A stretch of DNA of 64,000 nt from positions 3,720,001-3,784,000 of the forward strand of contig CP085323.1 of the NCBI GenBank assembly GCA_022870745.1. The letters run 5' to 3'. A model generated the notes under the pieces. That model worked only from the letters and a program-made list of their open reading frames with translations. It made no database searches and was not told the DNA's origin. The DNA is from Silvibacterium acidisoli (GTDB lineage: Bacteria; Acidobacteriota; Terriglobia; Terriglobales; Acidobacteriaceae). This document shows positions 9,435-17,556 of this stretch, piece after piece. The number at the start of each line of letters is the position of its first letter. The first letter of the stretch is position 1. A program made the translations under genes and the position numbers.

Positions 9435-9989
9435 TTACAGTTTAGGCAGTACGATGCCCTGCTGTTTCTGGTACTTGCCCTGGCGATCAGCATAGCTGAT
9501 TTCGCAGACTTCGTCCGACTGGAAGAACAGGATCTGGCAGAGTCCTTCGTTCGCATATACCCGGGCCGGCAGAGGGGTGGTATTCGAGATCTCGAGAGTC
9601 ACAAAGCCTTCCCATTCCGGTTCGAACGGCGTCACGTTGACGATGATGCCGCAGCGGGCATACGTGGACTTGCCCACGCAGATCGTCAGTACGTCCCGGG
9701 GAATCTTGAAGTATTCGATAGAACGGGCCAGCGCAAAAGAGTTCGGCGGGACGATGACCGAATCTGCTTCAACCGAGACAAAAGATCGTTCGTCAAAGTG
9801 CTTGGGGTCGATAATCGCGCTGTTTACATTGGTGAAAATCTTGAACTCGTTCGACACCCGCAGGTCGTAGCCGTACGAGGACAACCCGTAGGAAATCACG
9901 CCCTCGCGTACCTGCTTTTCGCTGAAAGGGGTGATCATTCCGTGGTTAACTGCCTGCTCACGAATCCAACGATCGCTTTTAATTGCCAA
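9435..9989 (-). CDS. dcd: dCTP deaminase
   Basis: 184 aa. It deaminates dCTP to dUTP, the usual bacterial route to dUMP and thymidylate. Conserved family blocks are visible: the N-terminal [21 protein letters not shown], the substrate segment [19 protein letters not shown], and the catalytic Glu in GFVTLEISN, followed by the C-terminal lid QKQQGI. The start codon is TTG, with AAGGAG at good spacing; no better start fits. The gene stands alone, with the regulator gene downstream on the same strand and an HU-like gene divergent upstream. Whether the enzyme also has dUTPase activity cannot be judged here. Confidence 0.95.
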   Translation of the reverse strand: MAIKSDRWIREQAVNHGMITPFSEKQVREGVISYGLSSYGYDLRVSNEFKIFTNVNSAIIDPKHFDERSFVSVEADSVIVPPNSFALARSIEYFKIPRDVLTICVGKSTYARCGIIVNVTPFEPEWEGFVTLEISNTTPLPARVYANEGLCQILFFQSDEVCEISYADRQGKYQKQQGIVLPKL

Positions 9990-10156
9990 GAAAACTCCTT
10001 AACCGGGGTCAAAAAAACCAGCCAGCTTTGCTTAAGTTACTCCAAAACTTGCATCTTACGAGACGATCCGAGCGTTGACAATGCCGGAAAACCTTCTTAG
10101 CATCACACCATAACCGGGGATGTTGAAAACTTCGTTTGTGTTCAGGAGTGAAGCCA

Positions 10157-10432
10157 TTGATTAAACAGGACATCATCCATCACGTGATCGAGCGAACCGG
10201 TCTGCCCCGCGTCAAGGCCGAGGCAGCGGTCGACACCGTCTTCTCAAGCCTAAAGAAAGCCCTGGCGAATGGCGATCGCATCGAACTGCGTGGTTTCGGC
10301 GTGTTCAACGTCCGTCCCCGCAAGACCGGTATCGGTCGCAATCCCCGCACTGGAGCTGAGGTAAACATCACCCCAGGCAAGGCCGTCCGTTTCAAGCCGG
10401 GCAAGGAACTGCATCTGCTCGACGGCGAATAA
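10157..10432 (+). CDS. HU/IHF-family DNA-bending protein
   Basis: About 91 aa, the usual length for HU/IHF. The fold pattern is complete: N-terminal helices from IKQDIIHHVIERTGL, then GDRIELRGFGVFNVRPRK. The DNA-intercalating arm carries the invariant Arg-Asn-Pro of RNPRTG, and the gene ends with a KAVRFKPGKEL strand. I place the start at TTG 10157 because AGGAG sits 8 nt upstream; in-frame GTG 10148 and TTG 10136 lack spacing. It is a nucleoid protein that bends DNA. HU and IHF cannot be separated by eye. It is monocistronic, with a strong hairpin about 20 bp after the stop. Confidence 0.92.
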   Translation: MIKQDIIHHVIERTGLPRVKAEAAVDTVFSSLKKALANGDRIELRGFGVFNVRPRKTGIGRNPRTGAEVNITPGKAVRFKPGKELHLLDGE

Positions 10433-10453
10433 AGGACCGCTAAACCATCTCCG

Positions 10454-10485
10454 CAGGCACGGCCGCCGGCCGTGCCTGTGTTATT
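10454..10485 (+). terminator. Terminator hairpin after the HU-like gene
   Basis: Perfect hairpin with arms CAGGCACGGC and GCCGTGCCTG, followed by TGTTATTTT. It probably ends the HU-like transcript. It also lies just downstream of the small minus-strand ORF that ends at 10491, so it could serve both. Confidence 0.75.
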
Positions 10486-10490
10486 TTGGC

Positions 10491-10640
10491 CTATCCCCAG
10501 GCCCCACTAGAAAATCGATTGCCTTTCTTTTCATCCCCAGCTGCGTTTACCGGATCTTCTTTATAAAAGAAGTTGACAAAGGCGGCTGCCACACCTATAC
10601 ATGCTGCACCGCCGCGAGCGGTGCTTTTTCGTTTGCCCAT
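10491..10640 (-). CDS. Possible small basic protein, 49 aa
   Basis: An ATG at 10640 is preceded by a good AGGAG about 6 nt upstream and opens a 49-codon frame ending in TAG. The product starts with a basic MGKRKSTARG, has a short hydrophobic Ala/Val/Phe-rich stretch (about 12-26) and ends with a polar, Gly/Trp tail. It does not resemble a family I know. It lies between the HU-like gene and the GH18 gene, on the opposite strand, and its stop is close to the HU terminator. The start context is better than chance, but the length makes this tentative. Confidence 0.4.
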   Translation of the reverse strand: MGKRKSTARGGAACIGVAAAFVNFFYKEDPVNAAGDEKKGNRFSSGAWG

Positions 10641-10712
10641 GAGAACTCCTGCTGAGGAACCGGCGAAAAAGGGCAGTCCTGTCGTCCCAATACCCCCTTT
10701 GGAGGTCCACCT

Positions 10713-11744
10713 TTGCTCGCACTCTGTAAAGCCTCGTCTTTTGCCGGTCTCGCAGTCGCCGCACTTCTCAGCATTACCGGCACCGCTCTTGCCCAGGGAT
10801 GGAACCCGCAGCCCCCAAAACCTGCCCCCAAACTGGTCGGTTACCTGCCCGACTACGACGGCAGCTACGCAGACTTCGCCAAGACCCTCGATTTTTCGAA
10901 GATGACCCACCTGTATCTTGCCTTCGTGAACCCGCCCTTTTGTGATGGCACCTGCACCGCCAGCAGCGACATGACCTTCTCGCTCGGCCAGACCGACGCC
11001 GACATCAAGACGCTTGTCGATGCCGCGCACAAGGCGGGGACGAAGGTTGTGGCATCGATTGGCGGCGGCGGAGGAGACCAGCAGATCCTGCAGTTCTACA
11101 ACGCAGGCCTTTCGAAGCAACTCGTTCATTCGCTCGACAAATGGATGCGTCAACACAACGTCGACGGAGTCGACCTCGACATTGAAGACCCCAGCAACAT
11201 GGGCCAGCCGTACGAAGAATTCACCAAGACCCTGGTCGAGACCTTCCATCCGGAAGGAAAGATCGTGACGGCGGCGGTTGCCGAATATCTGCAGGACGCC
11301 ATGCCGGACAAGGCGCTGCACATGTTCGACTTCATCAACATCATGAACTACTCGAACTACGACGATGCCGTAACTGCACTCACCTACTACTCCGATACCA
11401 AGAAGGTTCCCAAGGACAAGATGACCCTCGGCGTACCCTTCTTTGCTCAGAGCGGAGATGGCAACATCGAGGAAACCTATAGCACGGTACTCGCGGCATA
11501 TCCCGATGCGTGGGATCGCGACATGGTCTCCGGCGGAAGCCTCGATGACGGCACCACGCTCTACTACGTCGGACAGGCGAGCATGGCCCGGCAGACGGAA
11601 CTGGGCAAGAAGTACGGTGGCATCATGATCTGGGAGCTTTCGCAGGACGTGACCGGTCCGCACTCGCTGTACAAAGTGATCGAAGAAAACTTTCCAAAGA
11701 AGAGGCCGGAACCGTGTCTGCCCGGATTTCCGTTCGGACGATAG
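10713..11744 (+). CDS. Secreted glycoside hydrolase family 18 (chitinase-like)
   Basis: 343 aa. The signal peptide is residues 1-27, ending in TALAQ. The GH18 barrel shows the catalytic signature DGVDLDIE (about 151-158) with the acid/base Glu last, the SIGGGGG strand motif before it, and a conserved Tyr in NIMNYSNY. Family knowledge: GH18 enzymes cleave chitin or other beta-1,4-GlcNAc glycans by substrate-assisted catalysis. The start is TTG with GGAGG 8 nt upstream. No chitin-binding module is visible. It is flanked by terminators on both sides and so is probably monocistronic. Substrate (chitin or peptidoglycan-type glycan) is open. Confidence 0.9.
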   Translation: MLALCKASSFAGLAVAALLSITGTALAQGWNPQPPKPAPKLVGYLPDYDGSYADFAKTLDFSKMTHLYLAFVNPPFCDGTCTASSDMTFSLGQTDADIKTLVDAAHKAGTKVVASIGGGGGDQQILQFYNAGLSKQLVHSLDKWMRQHNVDGVDLDIEDPSNMGQPYEEFTKTLVETFHPEGKIVTAAVAEYLQDAMPDKALHMFDFINIMNYSNYDDAVTALTYYSDTKKVPKDKMTLGVPFFAQSGDGNIEETYSTVLAAYPDAWDRDMVSGGSLDDGTTLYYVGQASMARQTELGKKYGGIMIWELSQDVTGPHSLYKVIEENFPKKRPEPCLPGFPFGR

Positions 11745-11759
11745 TATCGGTGTAGAGAG

Positions 11760-11790
11760 AAAAGGCCTGGGCATAGCCCAGGCCTTTTCG
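11760..11790 (+). terminator. Bidirectional terminator between GH18 and YXWGXW genes
   Basis: AAAAGGCCTGGGC pairs with GCCCAGGCCTTTT over an ATA loop. A and T tracts on the two sides make it suitable for both converging genes. Confidence 0.88.
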
Positions 11791-11807
11791 GTTGAGGAAG
11801 TGGAGCC

Positions 11808-12977
11808 CTACTGGGGCCGCTTCTCCTGTTCGGGTCGTGGCTCCTCTTTCGGTTGCGGGTGAGGAGCCGGCCTTGCCGTTGGATGAGGCTGAACCGCTGG
11901 CCTTGGAGCAGGTCTGGGTGCGGGCCTGGCTGCGGGTTCCGTGGGACGCGCTGCCGGACGTGGCTCGGTAGCTGGACGCTGCTGAGGTGCAGGCCTGCCG
12001 GCAGGTTGCGCCGGGCGCGCTGCCGGTTCATTCGGACGCACGGCAGGTGAAGGCCTGGTCTGCGTTGCCGGCCTGTTGTTGGTAGGAGCCGGTCGCTCCG
12101 CCGGGGTAGCAGGCCGCGCCGCCTGGGCAGGACGTTGCGGTTGCGTTGCGCCAGGACGCCCAGCTGGCGCTGCGTGGGCCGGCGCTGCTGGTTTTGGCAG
12201 CGAACCCGGCGTCACACGCTCGAACGGCGCCGCTTTTGCCCCGCGTGCAGGTACTGCGCGAGCAAAGTCTGCGGTGGATGTGGCCGGTCTCGCCAGTGCA
12301 ACGTGCGCAGGCGCGCCGTGGTTGATCGAAGCGTAGTTTGCACGATCCTGGCGGGCGAAGTTCACATGCTGCACCTGGGCTGCCGTGGGTTGCACATGAC
12401 GTTGGTTTGCATAGCTCTGCTGCTGCGGCGTAGGCCGGGCAGCAATTCCACGCGGACCACCGTTGAAGCTGGTGCGATTGATCACGGTGGTGTTGTTGAT
12501 GTACGTGTTGTTGATGTAGGTGTTGTGGATGATGGTCGTATTCACACGCGTCACCGCCGTGTTGTAGGCGAAGACGCCGCCCCGCCACTCGCCGCCGCCG
12601 AAGCCGACACCGGTGTAGCCAAAGCCGTAGTTCACTCCGCCATAAAAGCCAACCTGCGGCCCCCAGTAGCCTGGGTGCCACGCGTAGAGACCGCCGTCAC
12701 CCCAGCCCCAGTAGCCAGGTGTCCAGAGCAGTCCCGGTTGCGGCGCGAGAACCCAGGTTCCGGGCACCCAGAAGTAGCCGCCGTCGCCGTCATAGGCCCA
12801 GTAGCCAGGGGTCCAGATGTAATTCGGTGCGGGGCAGATCGGCTGCTCGTACACCGGTAGTGGTGGTGGTTCGATATTGATCGAGATTCCGATCGAGAAC
12901 TGTGCGTAGGAAGCGCCAGGAAGCGCTCCTAAAAGTACTACGAGAATAATGCTTCGTAACCTTCGCAGAAGATTCAT
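11808..12977 (-). CDS. Exported YXWGXW-repeat protein with Pro/Ala-rich tail
   Basis: About 389 aa. It has a signal peptide (MNLLRRLRSI.. to GASYA) and then several Tyr-x-Trp/Gly-x-Trp repeats between residues ~50 and 120 (IWTPGYWAYDGDGG, FWVPGTWVL, LWTPGYWGWG, AWHPGYWG). A Gly/Tyr-rich stretch and an Asn/Thr/Ile-rich zone of short repeats around NTYINN follow. The last ~150 residues are low complexity, rich in Pro, Ala, Arg and Gln. Such repeats are typical of acidobacterial cell-surface or biofilm-like structural proteins of unknown role. The start at 12977 has GGAGGTG 6 nt upstream; the frame extends to 13019 without support. It has no enzymatic motif. Confidence 0.8.
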   Translation of the reverse strand: MNLLRRLRSIILVVLLGALPGASYAQFSIGISINIEPPPLPVYEQPICPAPNYIWTPGYWAYDGDGGYFWVPGTWVLAPQPGLLWTPGYWGWGDGGLYAWHPGYWGPQVGFYGGVNYGFGYTGVGFGGGEWRGGVFAYNTAVTRVNTTIIHNTYINNTYINNTTVINRTSFNGGPRGIAARPTPQQQSYANQRHVQPTAAQVQHVNFARQDRANYASINHGAPAHVALARPATSTADFARAVPARGAKAAPFERVTPGSLPKPAAPAHAAPAGRPGATQPQRPAQAARPATPAERPAPTNNRPATQTRPSPAVRPNEPAARPAQPAGRPAPQQRPATEPRPAARPTEPAARPAPRPAPRPAVQPHPTARPAPHPQPKEEPRPEQEKRPQ

Positions 12978-13386
12978 TTCGTTCACCTCCGCCGAAGATC
13001 CGTCGTGCCCCTGCGTCATGCTCTCTCGCGTGGGATTCGAGGAACAACCGGCAATCTATTTGTTCTCCATGTGCCCTGGCCAAACGAACACGCTGTGAAC
13101 AATAAACAGAGACACCAACAGTGGAATAAGTTGCTGACATTAGCACTATCTTTCGGTCAGCGTCCCCGTCTGGACGAAAGAATGCGCTCACCCGTCCGCA
13201 CGGGTCAATCGCTCTTTACCTGGACGAATGGGGAACCGATCGGTCGGGAGCTGGGGGCCCCGCAGGCGAAAAATTATTGTGAATATGTGTTTATCGGACT
13301 CTCTCCAGACGACGTCATCGAAGCTGGAGAAGCTCACCGCTACACCTCGCGCCCCGAATGCAGGACGCGAGGTATAGGAGCAACGG
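12978..13386. other. Intergenic region with YXWGXW-gene promoter; weak hairpin at 13344-13373
   Basis: About 410 bp with no supported gene. It must hold the promoter of the YXWGXW gene and the 3' end of the GxGYxYP gene. An 8-bp stem (ACCTCGCG at 13344 with CGCGAGGT at 13366) lies 14 bp after the GxGYxYP stop and may be a weak terminator. Open frames crossing this stretch lack ribosome-binding sites and recognisable products. Confidence 0.5.
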
Positions 13387-15402
13387 CTATGACTTTGCGT
13401 TGGCCATCCGTACAAGGTTGAAGAACACATCCGGACGGACGAGCTCAAAGTCCGAGCCCATCTGGTTCGCCAGCGAAACGGCATCGGCAGGCATCATGTT
13501 CCACGACTCCAATCCCGCCGCGATGAAGAGCGGCGAGGTGCCGTTCCACGCTGCCGCTATCGCTGCAAGCTCCGTAACGCCACTCGCAAGATCGTTCACC
13601 CCGAGCAGCGTCGAGACCGGCACGCCGGCAATTATCGATGTCTGGCTGGTGGTTTCGAAGTTGTACACGATCCCCTGCAGCCCTGGAGCGTTCTGTTTAT
13701 AGAGCTGCACGAGTTCCGCCGACAGCGCCACGTCAGTGCTGCCGTTGCGATTGTAGACAAAGAGAGAGTGCATGCCAGTCTGCTGCATGTATGCGCCACT
13801 GCGCTTCATGAAGCCCGGCAGCGTGGACGAGGGCCATACGTCAGGATAGGTATATCCCGCACCCGATGGGCCAGCGACAAGAAGATCGTTCTCTGTTTGT
13901 GTTTGTTGAAAATAACTGAGCATCGCTGGAGCAATATCCATTAGCAGCACGCTCACGCTCCAGCCGAGCGGCACCTGCCCGCGAGCCGGATCGTCCCACA
14001 TCTGCCGCATGCGGTGCTGATCGTATTGAATGTTGTCGCCCTCCACCATCGTGAACGAGATGTAGATCTTGTTCTTGAGCTGTGGCGTTTTCGCAGGCGG
14101 TTGATACGGGCGGATCGGCGCTCGAATGCCGCTGAAAGCCGAGCCGTTGTAAAACACATCCGCGGCAACCACCGGTGACGAGTGCTGGCCGCACAGCGTG
14201 ACACCCGGCATCTCGTCGCCATTTGGAAACCATCCGAGATATGGCGCGTCCGGATCGAAGGTTGCGAGGATTTTGGCAAACAGCGCAGCTTCCTCCGCCA
14301 CGTCCGGATCGAGCCAGAAAACCGGAGCGCTCGTCGCCACGATGTAGTCGCGAAAGAGCGGATTCACCACCTGGATACTTGGTTGTGTAGCCGTTGCAGT
14401 TACAAAATATTCATTCCACATGGTGGCCGTCAGCGTAAGCTGCCTGGTGCCTGCAGGTGGAGTGAATTTGTAGATGAAGTAGTTCGTCCCGTCGGCGAAA
14501 CGCCAGCCTCCGGAAGCAACCTGGGAACTGTCCGCGTCAAATAAGAACGGTGCTTCTCCCGGGCTTCCGGGCTGGAACGACGCTATCGTCGCGCCATCTG
14601 CTGTCAAAGTGACCTGAGAAACCGAAGGCCCCCATCCATCGCTGGTGTAGGCATCCTGGAACTTCACGTAAACCGCGGCATCGCTCGCGAAGGCAGAAAG
14701 ATCCATCGGGTAAGCCTGCTTATTCGATCCATCGGTGATCGGCGCGGAGACCTTCAGCAACGTGGTCCACTGCACGTTGGCGACAGCCTGCGTGTTCGAA
14801 GGTCCGATGGCCGCCATCAGCCTCTTCGTCGTCCTCGGCCATACGTTTGCCAGGGCGTAGTTGTAGACCGAGAATTTGTCTGTAAAGCGTCCGGTAAGAT
14901 CCTCGATCACGCGCAGCTGCAGGCTCTTCGCGAGATCCGCTGTTGCGATCACCGCACCATGCATGCCTGCCAGCGTCGTAGCCAGGTTGATCGTGTCCGG
15001 CACGTTGGGGTCATACACGATGGCGCCATTGATCTCTGAACGGTAGCGGTCCACCAGCGACCATGGATCGGATGCGGTGGTCGATGGCACGTCGACGCTC
15101 TTCAGCCACTCAGCGTTGGTTGGATCTGTGCCCCAGTAAAGATACAGTCGCGGACGAGTACGATTCACGATGCCCTGGAGCGAGACCAGCACGCCTTGAT
15201 GATCGGCATCGAGTGCCGTGATATCGGCGGAGTCGAGATGATAGGCCTCAGGAAAGACAGGCAAGGCACGATTGCTCGGCCAGTAGAAGGTCGCCTGATT
15301 GGAACGGCCTCCGGCAGCCTGGGCGAATGTCGAGATATTGAGCGAGTGCGCCCCGGCGGCGACACCGCTGAGGGCGAGGAATTTTCTGCGAGACAGGGAC
15401 AT
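13387..15402 (-). CDS. Tat-exported GxGYxYP-domain putative glycoside hydrolase
   Basis: 671 aa. The N-terminus has a twin-arginine signal (SRRKFLALSG and a hydrophobic Ala/Gly core). The diagnostic motif GAGYTYPDVWP, which names the GxGYxYP family, is in the C-terminal half. The N-terminal half carries beta-rich segments, and the centre has WLDPDVAEEAA and a LGWFPNGDEMPGV block. Family knowledge: these are predicted carbohydrate-active enzymes, often in gut and soil polysaccharide loci; activity is not established for most. The ATG has AAGGATG at good spacing. The gene appears to be alone, but it lies near a beta-helix protein and an MFS transporter. Confidence 0.82.
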   Translation of the reverse strand: MSLSRRKFLALSGVAAGAHSLNISTFAQAAGGRSNQATFYWPSNRALPVFPEAYHLDSADITALDADHQGVLVSLQGIVNRTRPRLYLYWGTDPTNAEWLKSVDVPSTTASDPWSLVDRYRSEINGAIVYDPNVPDTINLATTLAGMHGAVIATADLAKSLQLRVIEDLTGRFTDKFSVYNYALANVWPRTTKRLMAAIGPSNTQAVANVQWTTLLKVSAPITDGSNKQAYPMDLSAFASDAAVYVKFQDAYTSDGWGPSVSQVTLTADGATIASFQPGSPGEAPFLFDADSSQVASGGWRFADGTNYFIYKFTPPAGTRQLTLTATMWNEYFVTATATQPSIQVVNPLFRDYIVATSAPVFWLDPDVAEEAALFAKILATFDPDAPYLGWFPNGDEMPGVTLCGQHSSPVVAADVFYNGSAFSGIRAPIRPYQPPAKTPQLKNKIYISFTMVEGDNIQYDQHRMRQMWDDPARGQVPLGWSVSVLLMDIAPAMLSYFQQTQTENDLLVAGPSGAGYTYPDVWPSSTLPGFMKRSGAYMQQTGMHSLFVYNRNGSTDVALSAELVQLYKQNAPGLQGIVYNFETTSQTSIIAGVPVSTLLGVNDLASGVTELAAIAAAWNGTSPLFIAAGLESWNMMPADAVSLANQMGSDFELVRPDVFFNLVRMANAKS

Positions 15403-15582
15403 GGCTCATCCTTTGCAAAGAGGGGAGTGGGTTCTCCGAAACATGATGCTTCGAAGAAATAACATCTGCAAAAGCGGTGGCGTGGTACCGTTTCCACCAG
15501 CCAGCCAAAGAACCTATTTGTTGCGACAGTAAGGTGTCAAGCGAGCAGGAGTTACTCACTCTTACTAAGTATTGCGGAAGAG

Positions 15583-16011
15583 TTATTGCAGGATTGTTTT
15601 CTTTGCCTTCAGGCGGCTCGGCTTCTTTTTGCCTTCGAGATTGAAGGCGACAGCGGCGCGGATCAGGTCGGTCAGTGCCGTTTCGTCGATGCCATCGTCT
15701 TCGCGAATGTCTATGGCTCGGCGCACGTTTCCTTCGAGGCTGGAGTTGAACAAGTGGTACGGGTCCTCGAGCGAAGCCCCTTTGGCAAATGTCATCTTTA
15801 CGACGCTCTTATAGGTTTCACCGGTGCAAATGATACCGCCGCACGACCACACCGGAGTTCCTCGCCACTTCCACTCTTCAATAATCCCGGGCGCAGCCTT
15901 CAGCACGATCTCGCGTACCTTCGCGAGTGTCTTCCCGCGCCAGTCCGCCAGCTCACTGATCTTGGCGTCGATCAGGGCGGAGGCGGATTCCATCGGTACG
16001 GATGTTTTCAT
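15583..16011 (-). CDS. DUF1801 family protein
   Basis: About 142 aa. It matches the DUF1801 (YdhG-like) family: an N-terminal helix with DAKISELADWRGKTLAKVRE, then IIEEWKWRGTPVWSCGGIIC, and a following TYKSVVKMTFAKGASL block. Function is unknown; the fold is related to small start-type or iron-chaperone-like domains. The C-terminus is very Lys-rich. The start at 16011 (MKTSVPM) gives a typical N-terminus; an extension to 16032 adds seven residues. It is divergent from the MFS gene, sharing about 130 bp of upstream sequence. Confidence 0.75.
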   Translation of the reverse strand: MKTSVPMESASALIDAKISELADWRGKTLAKVREIVLKAAPGIIEEWKWRGTPVWSCGGIICTGETYKSVVKMTFAKGASLEDPYHLFNSSLEGNVRRAIDIREDDGIDETALTDLIRAAVAFNLEGKKKPSRLKAKKTILQ

Positions 16012-16143
16012 CAATAGCTCCAGATCCCGCAACCAATCTAGCTGGGTATCACGGAAGCTGCAACTCCGGATTTGCGCTTAAGCGAGCACAGGCGGAGCTC
16101 TTTTGAGCCGCATGCGTTTCCTCTGCATCTAAAAAAGACATCG

Positions 16144-17478
16144 ATGGCGACAGAACCCCAGGTTTCAAAATCGCGCGACTTCTCGCACGCGTGGCGCGCC
16201 TTGCGTCATCGGAACTTCCAGCTCTACTTTGGCGGACAGGGCATCTCGCTCATCGGCACCTGGATGACGCGCATTGCAACCGCGTGGCTAGTCTATCGCC
16301 TGACCCACTCGGCACTTCTGCTCGGCACGGTCAGCTTCTTCGGCCAGCTTCCCACATTCTTGATGGCGCCTTTCGCTGGCGTGCTCATCGACCGCATGAA
16401 CCGGCACCGCGTGCTGATATGGACGCAGGTGCTATCCATGGTGCAGTCGCTTGCAATGGCCGCGCTGACGCTTGCGCACGCCATCACCATTCACGAGGTC
16501 TTCGCGCTGAGCGTCCTTCAGGGTGCTATCAACGCCTTCGACATGCCGGCTAGGCAATCGTTTATCTCGCAGATGGTGGAAGACCGTGCGGACCTCTCGA
16601 ATGCCATCGCCATCAATTCGTCGATGGTCAACTTCGCCCGGCTTATCGGACCGTCGATCGCCGGCGTGGTGATCGCGGCCACGAATGAAGGCTGGTGTTT
16701 CCTCATCGATGGCATTAGCTATATCGCGGTCGTCGTGTCGCTGCTGTTGATGCGCGTAAAGCCTGCTGCGCCGCGTACTGGCGTGCAACCGAAGATGGTG
16801 GCGCAGCTTCGTGAAGGCTGGTCGTATGTTTCCACCTTCGTGCCGATCCGCAGCATCCTTCTGCTCTTCGCACTGGTCAGCCTTATGGGGATGCCTTACG
16901 TCGTGCTTATGCCTGTGTTTGCCGCGCAGGTACTGCATGGCGGCCCGCATACTCTGGGCTTCCTCATGGGCGGTGCAGGAGTGGGAGCGCTCGTTTCGGG
17001 CCTGTCGCTGGTCTTGCGTAAATCCGTTCGCGGCTTGCTCAAGATGATTCCGATCGCAGCCGTAACCTTCGGTACAGGACTGATCCTCTTCGGCCTTTCG
17101 CATCAGTTTGTGCTATCGGTACTGTTGATGATGATTGTCGGCTTCGGCATGATGCAGGGTCTGACCATCAGCAACACCATCATCCAGACACTCGTTCCCG
17201 AAGACAAGCGAGGCCGTGTGATGAGCTATTACACGGCGGCCTTTGTCGGCATGGCGCCATGGGGAAGCCTGCTGGCCGGTTCGCTCGCTCATTGGATCGG
17301 TGCGCCGCACACGGTGATCCTTACCGGATCGGCCTGTGTGCTCGGCGGTGCATGGTTCACCACGCGGCTTAAAGCGATTCGCCATGACATGCGGCCCATC
17401 TATATTGAACTGGGCATTCTTCCCGACAAGAGCAAGCACCCGCCCACGGAGATGGTCCAGGAGCAGGCGGGCAGCTAA
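16144..17478 (+). CDS. MFS transporter (EntS/MFS_3-like)
   Basis: About 444 aa with twelve predicted membrane helices. It starts with the typical MFS_3 N-terminus (AWRALRHRNFQLYFGGQGIS, then GTWMTRIATAWLVYRLT). The loop-2/3 motif GVLIDRMNRHRVL is the family's conserved G-x-x-x-D-R-x-x-R element. Members export siderophores, drugs or other small molecules. I place the start at ATG 16144, since the frame upstream to 16072 codes for an atypical 24-residue extension; neither start has a strong ribosome-binding site. The substrate is unknown. A converging beta-helix gene follows, with a hairpin between. Confidence 0.85.
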   Translation: MATEPQVSKSRDFSHAWRALRHRNFQLYFGGQGISLIGTWMTRIATAWLVYRLTHSALLLGTVSFFGQLPTFLMAPFAGVLIDRMNRHRVLIWTQVLSMVQSLAMAALTLAHAITIHEVFALSVLQGAINAFDMPARQSFISQMVEDRADLSNAIAINSSMVNFARLIGPSIAGVVIAATNEGWCFLIDGISYIAVVVSLLLMRVKPAAPRTGVQPKMVAQLREGWSYVSTFVPIRSILLLFALVSLMGMPYVVLMPVFAAQVLHGGPHTLGFLMGGAGVGALVSGLSLVLRKSVRGLLKMIPIAAVTFGTGLILFGLSHQFVLSVLLMMIVGFGMMQGLTISNTIIQTLVPEDKRGRVMSYYTAAFVGMAPWGSLLAGSLAHWIGAPHTVILTGSACVLGGAWFTTRLKAIRHDMRPIYIELGILPDKSKHPPTEMVQEQAGS

Positions 17479-17513
17479 GGCATGTGGGTAGCCTGCGCCC
17501 GCTCTTCCAGGAA

Positions 17514-17544
17514 TTGTCATCCCTCACTGCGTTTGGGATGACAA
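17514..17544. terminator. Hairpin between MFS and beta-helix genes
   Basis: TTGTCATCCC and GGGATGACAA pair with a 10-nt loop between the converging stops. The TTGTCAT end also resembles the dispersed TTGTCAT-type repeat seen at 37059 and 54628, so this may be a shortened copy used as a terminator. Confidence 0.65.
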
Positions 17545-17556
17545 AATCAGCAACAC

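Noticed and set aside
12978-13421. 138-codon plus-strand frame between the YXWGXW and GxGYxYP genes
   Set aside because: No ribosome-binding site, composition like non-coding DNA, and it ends inside the GxGYxYP gene.
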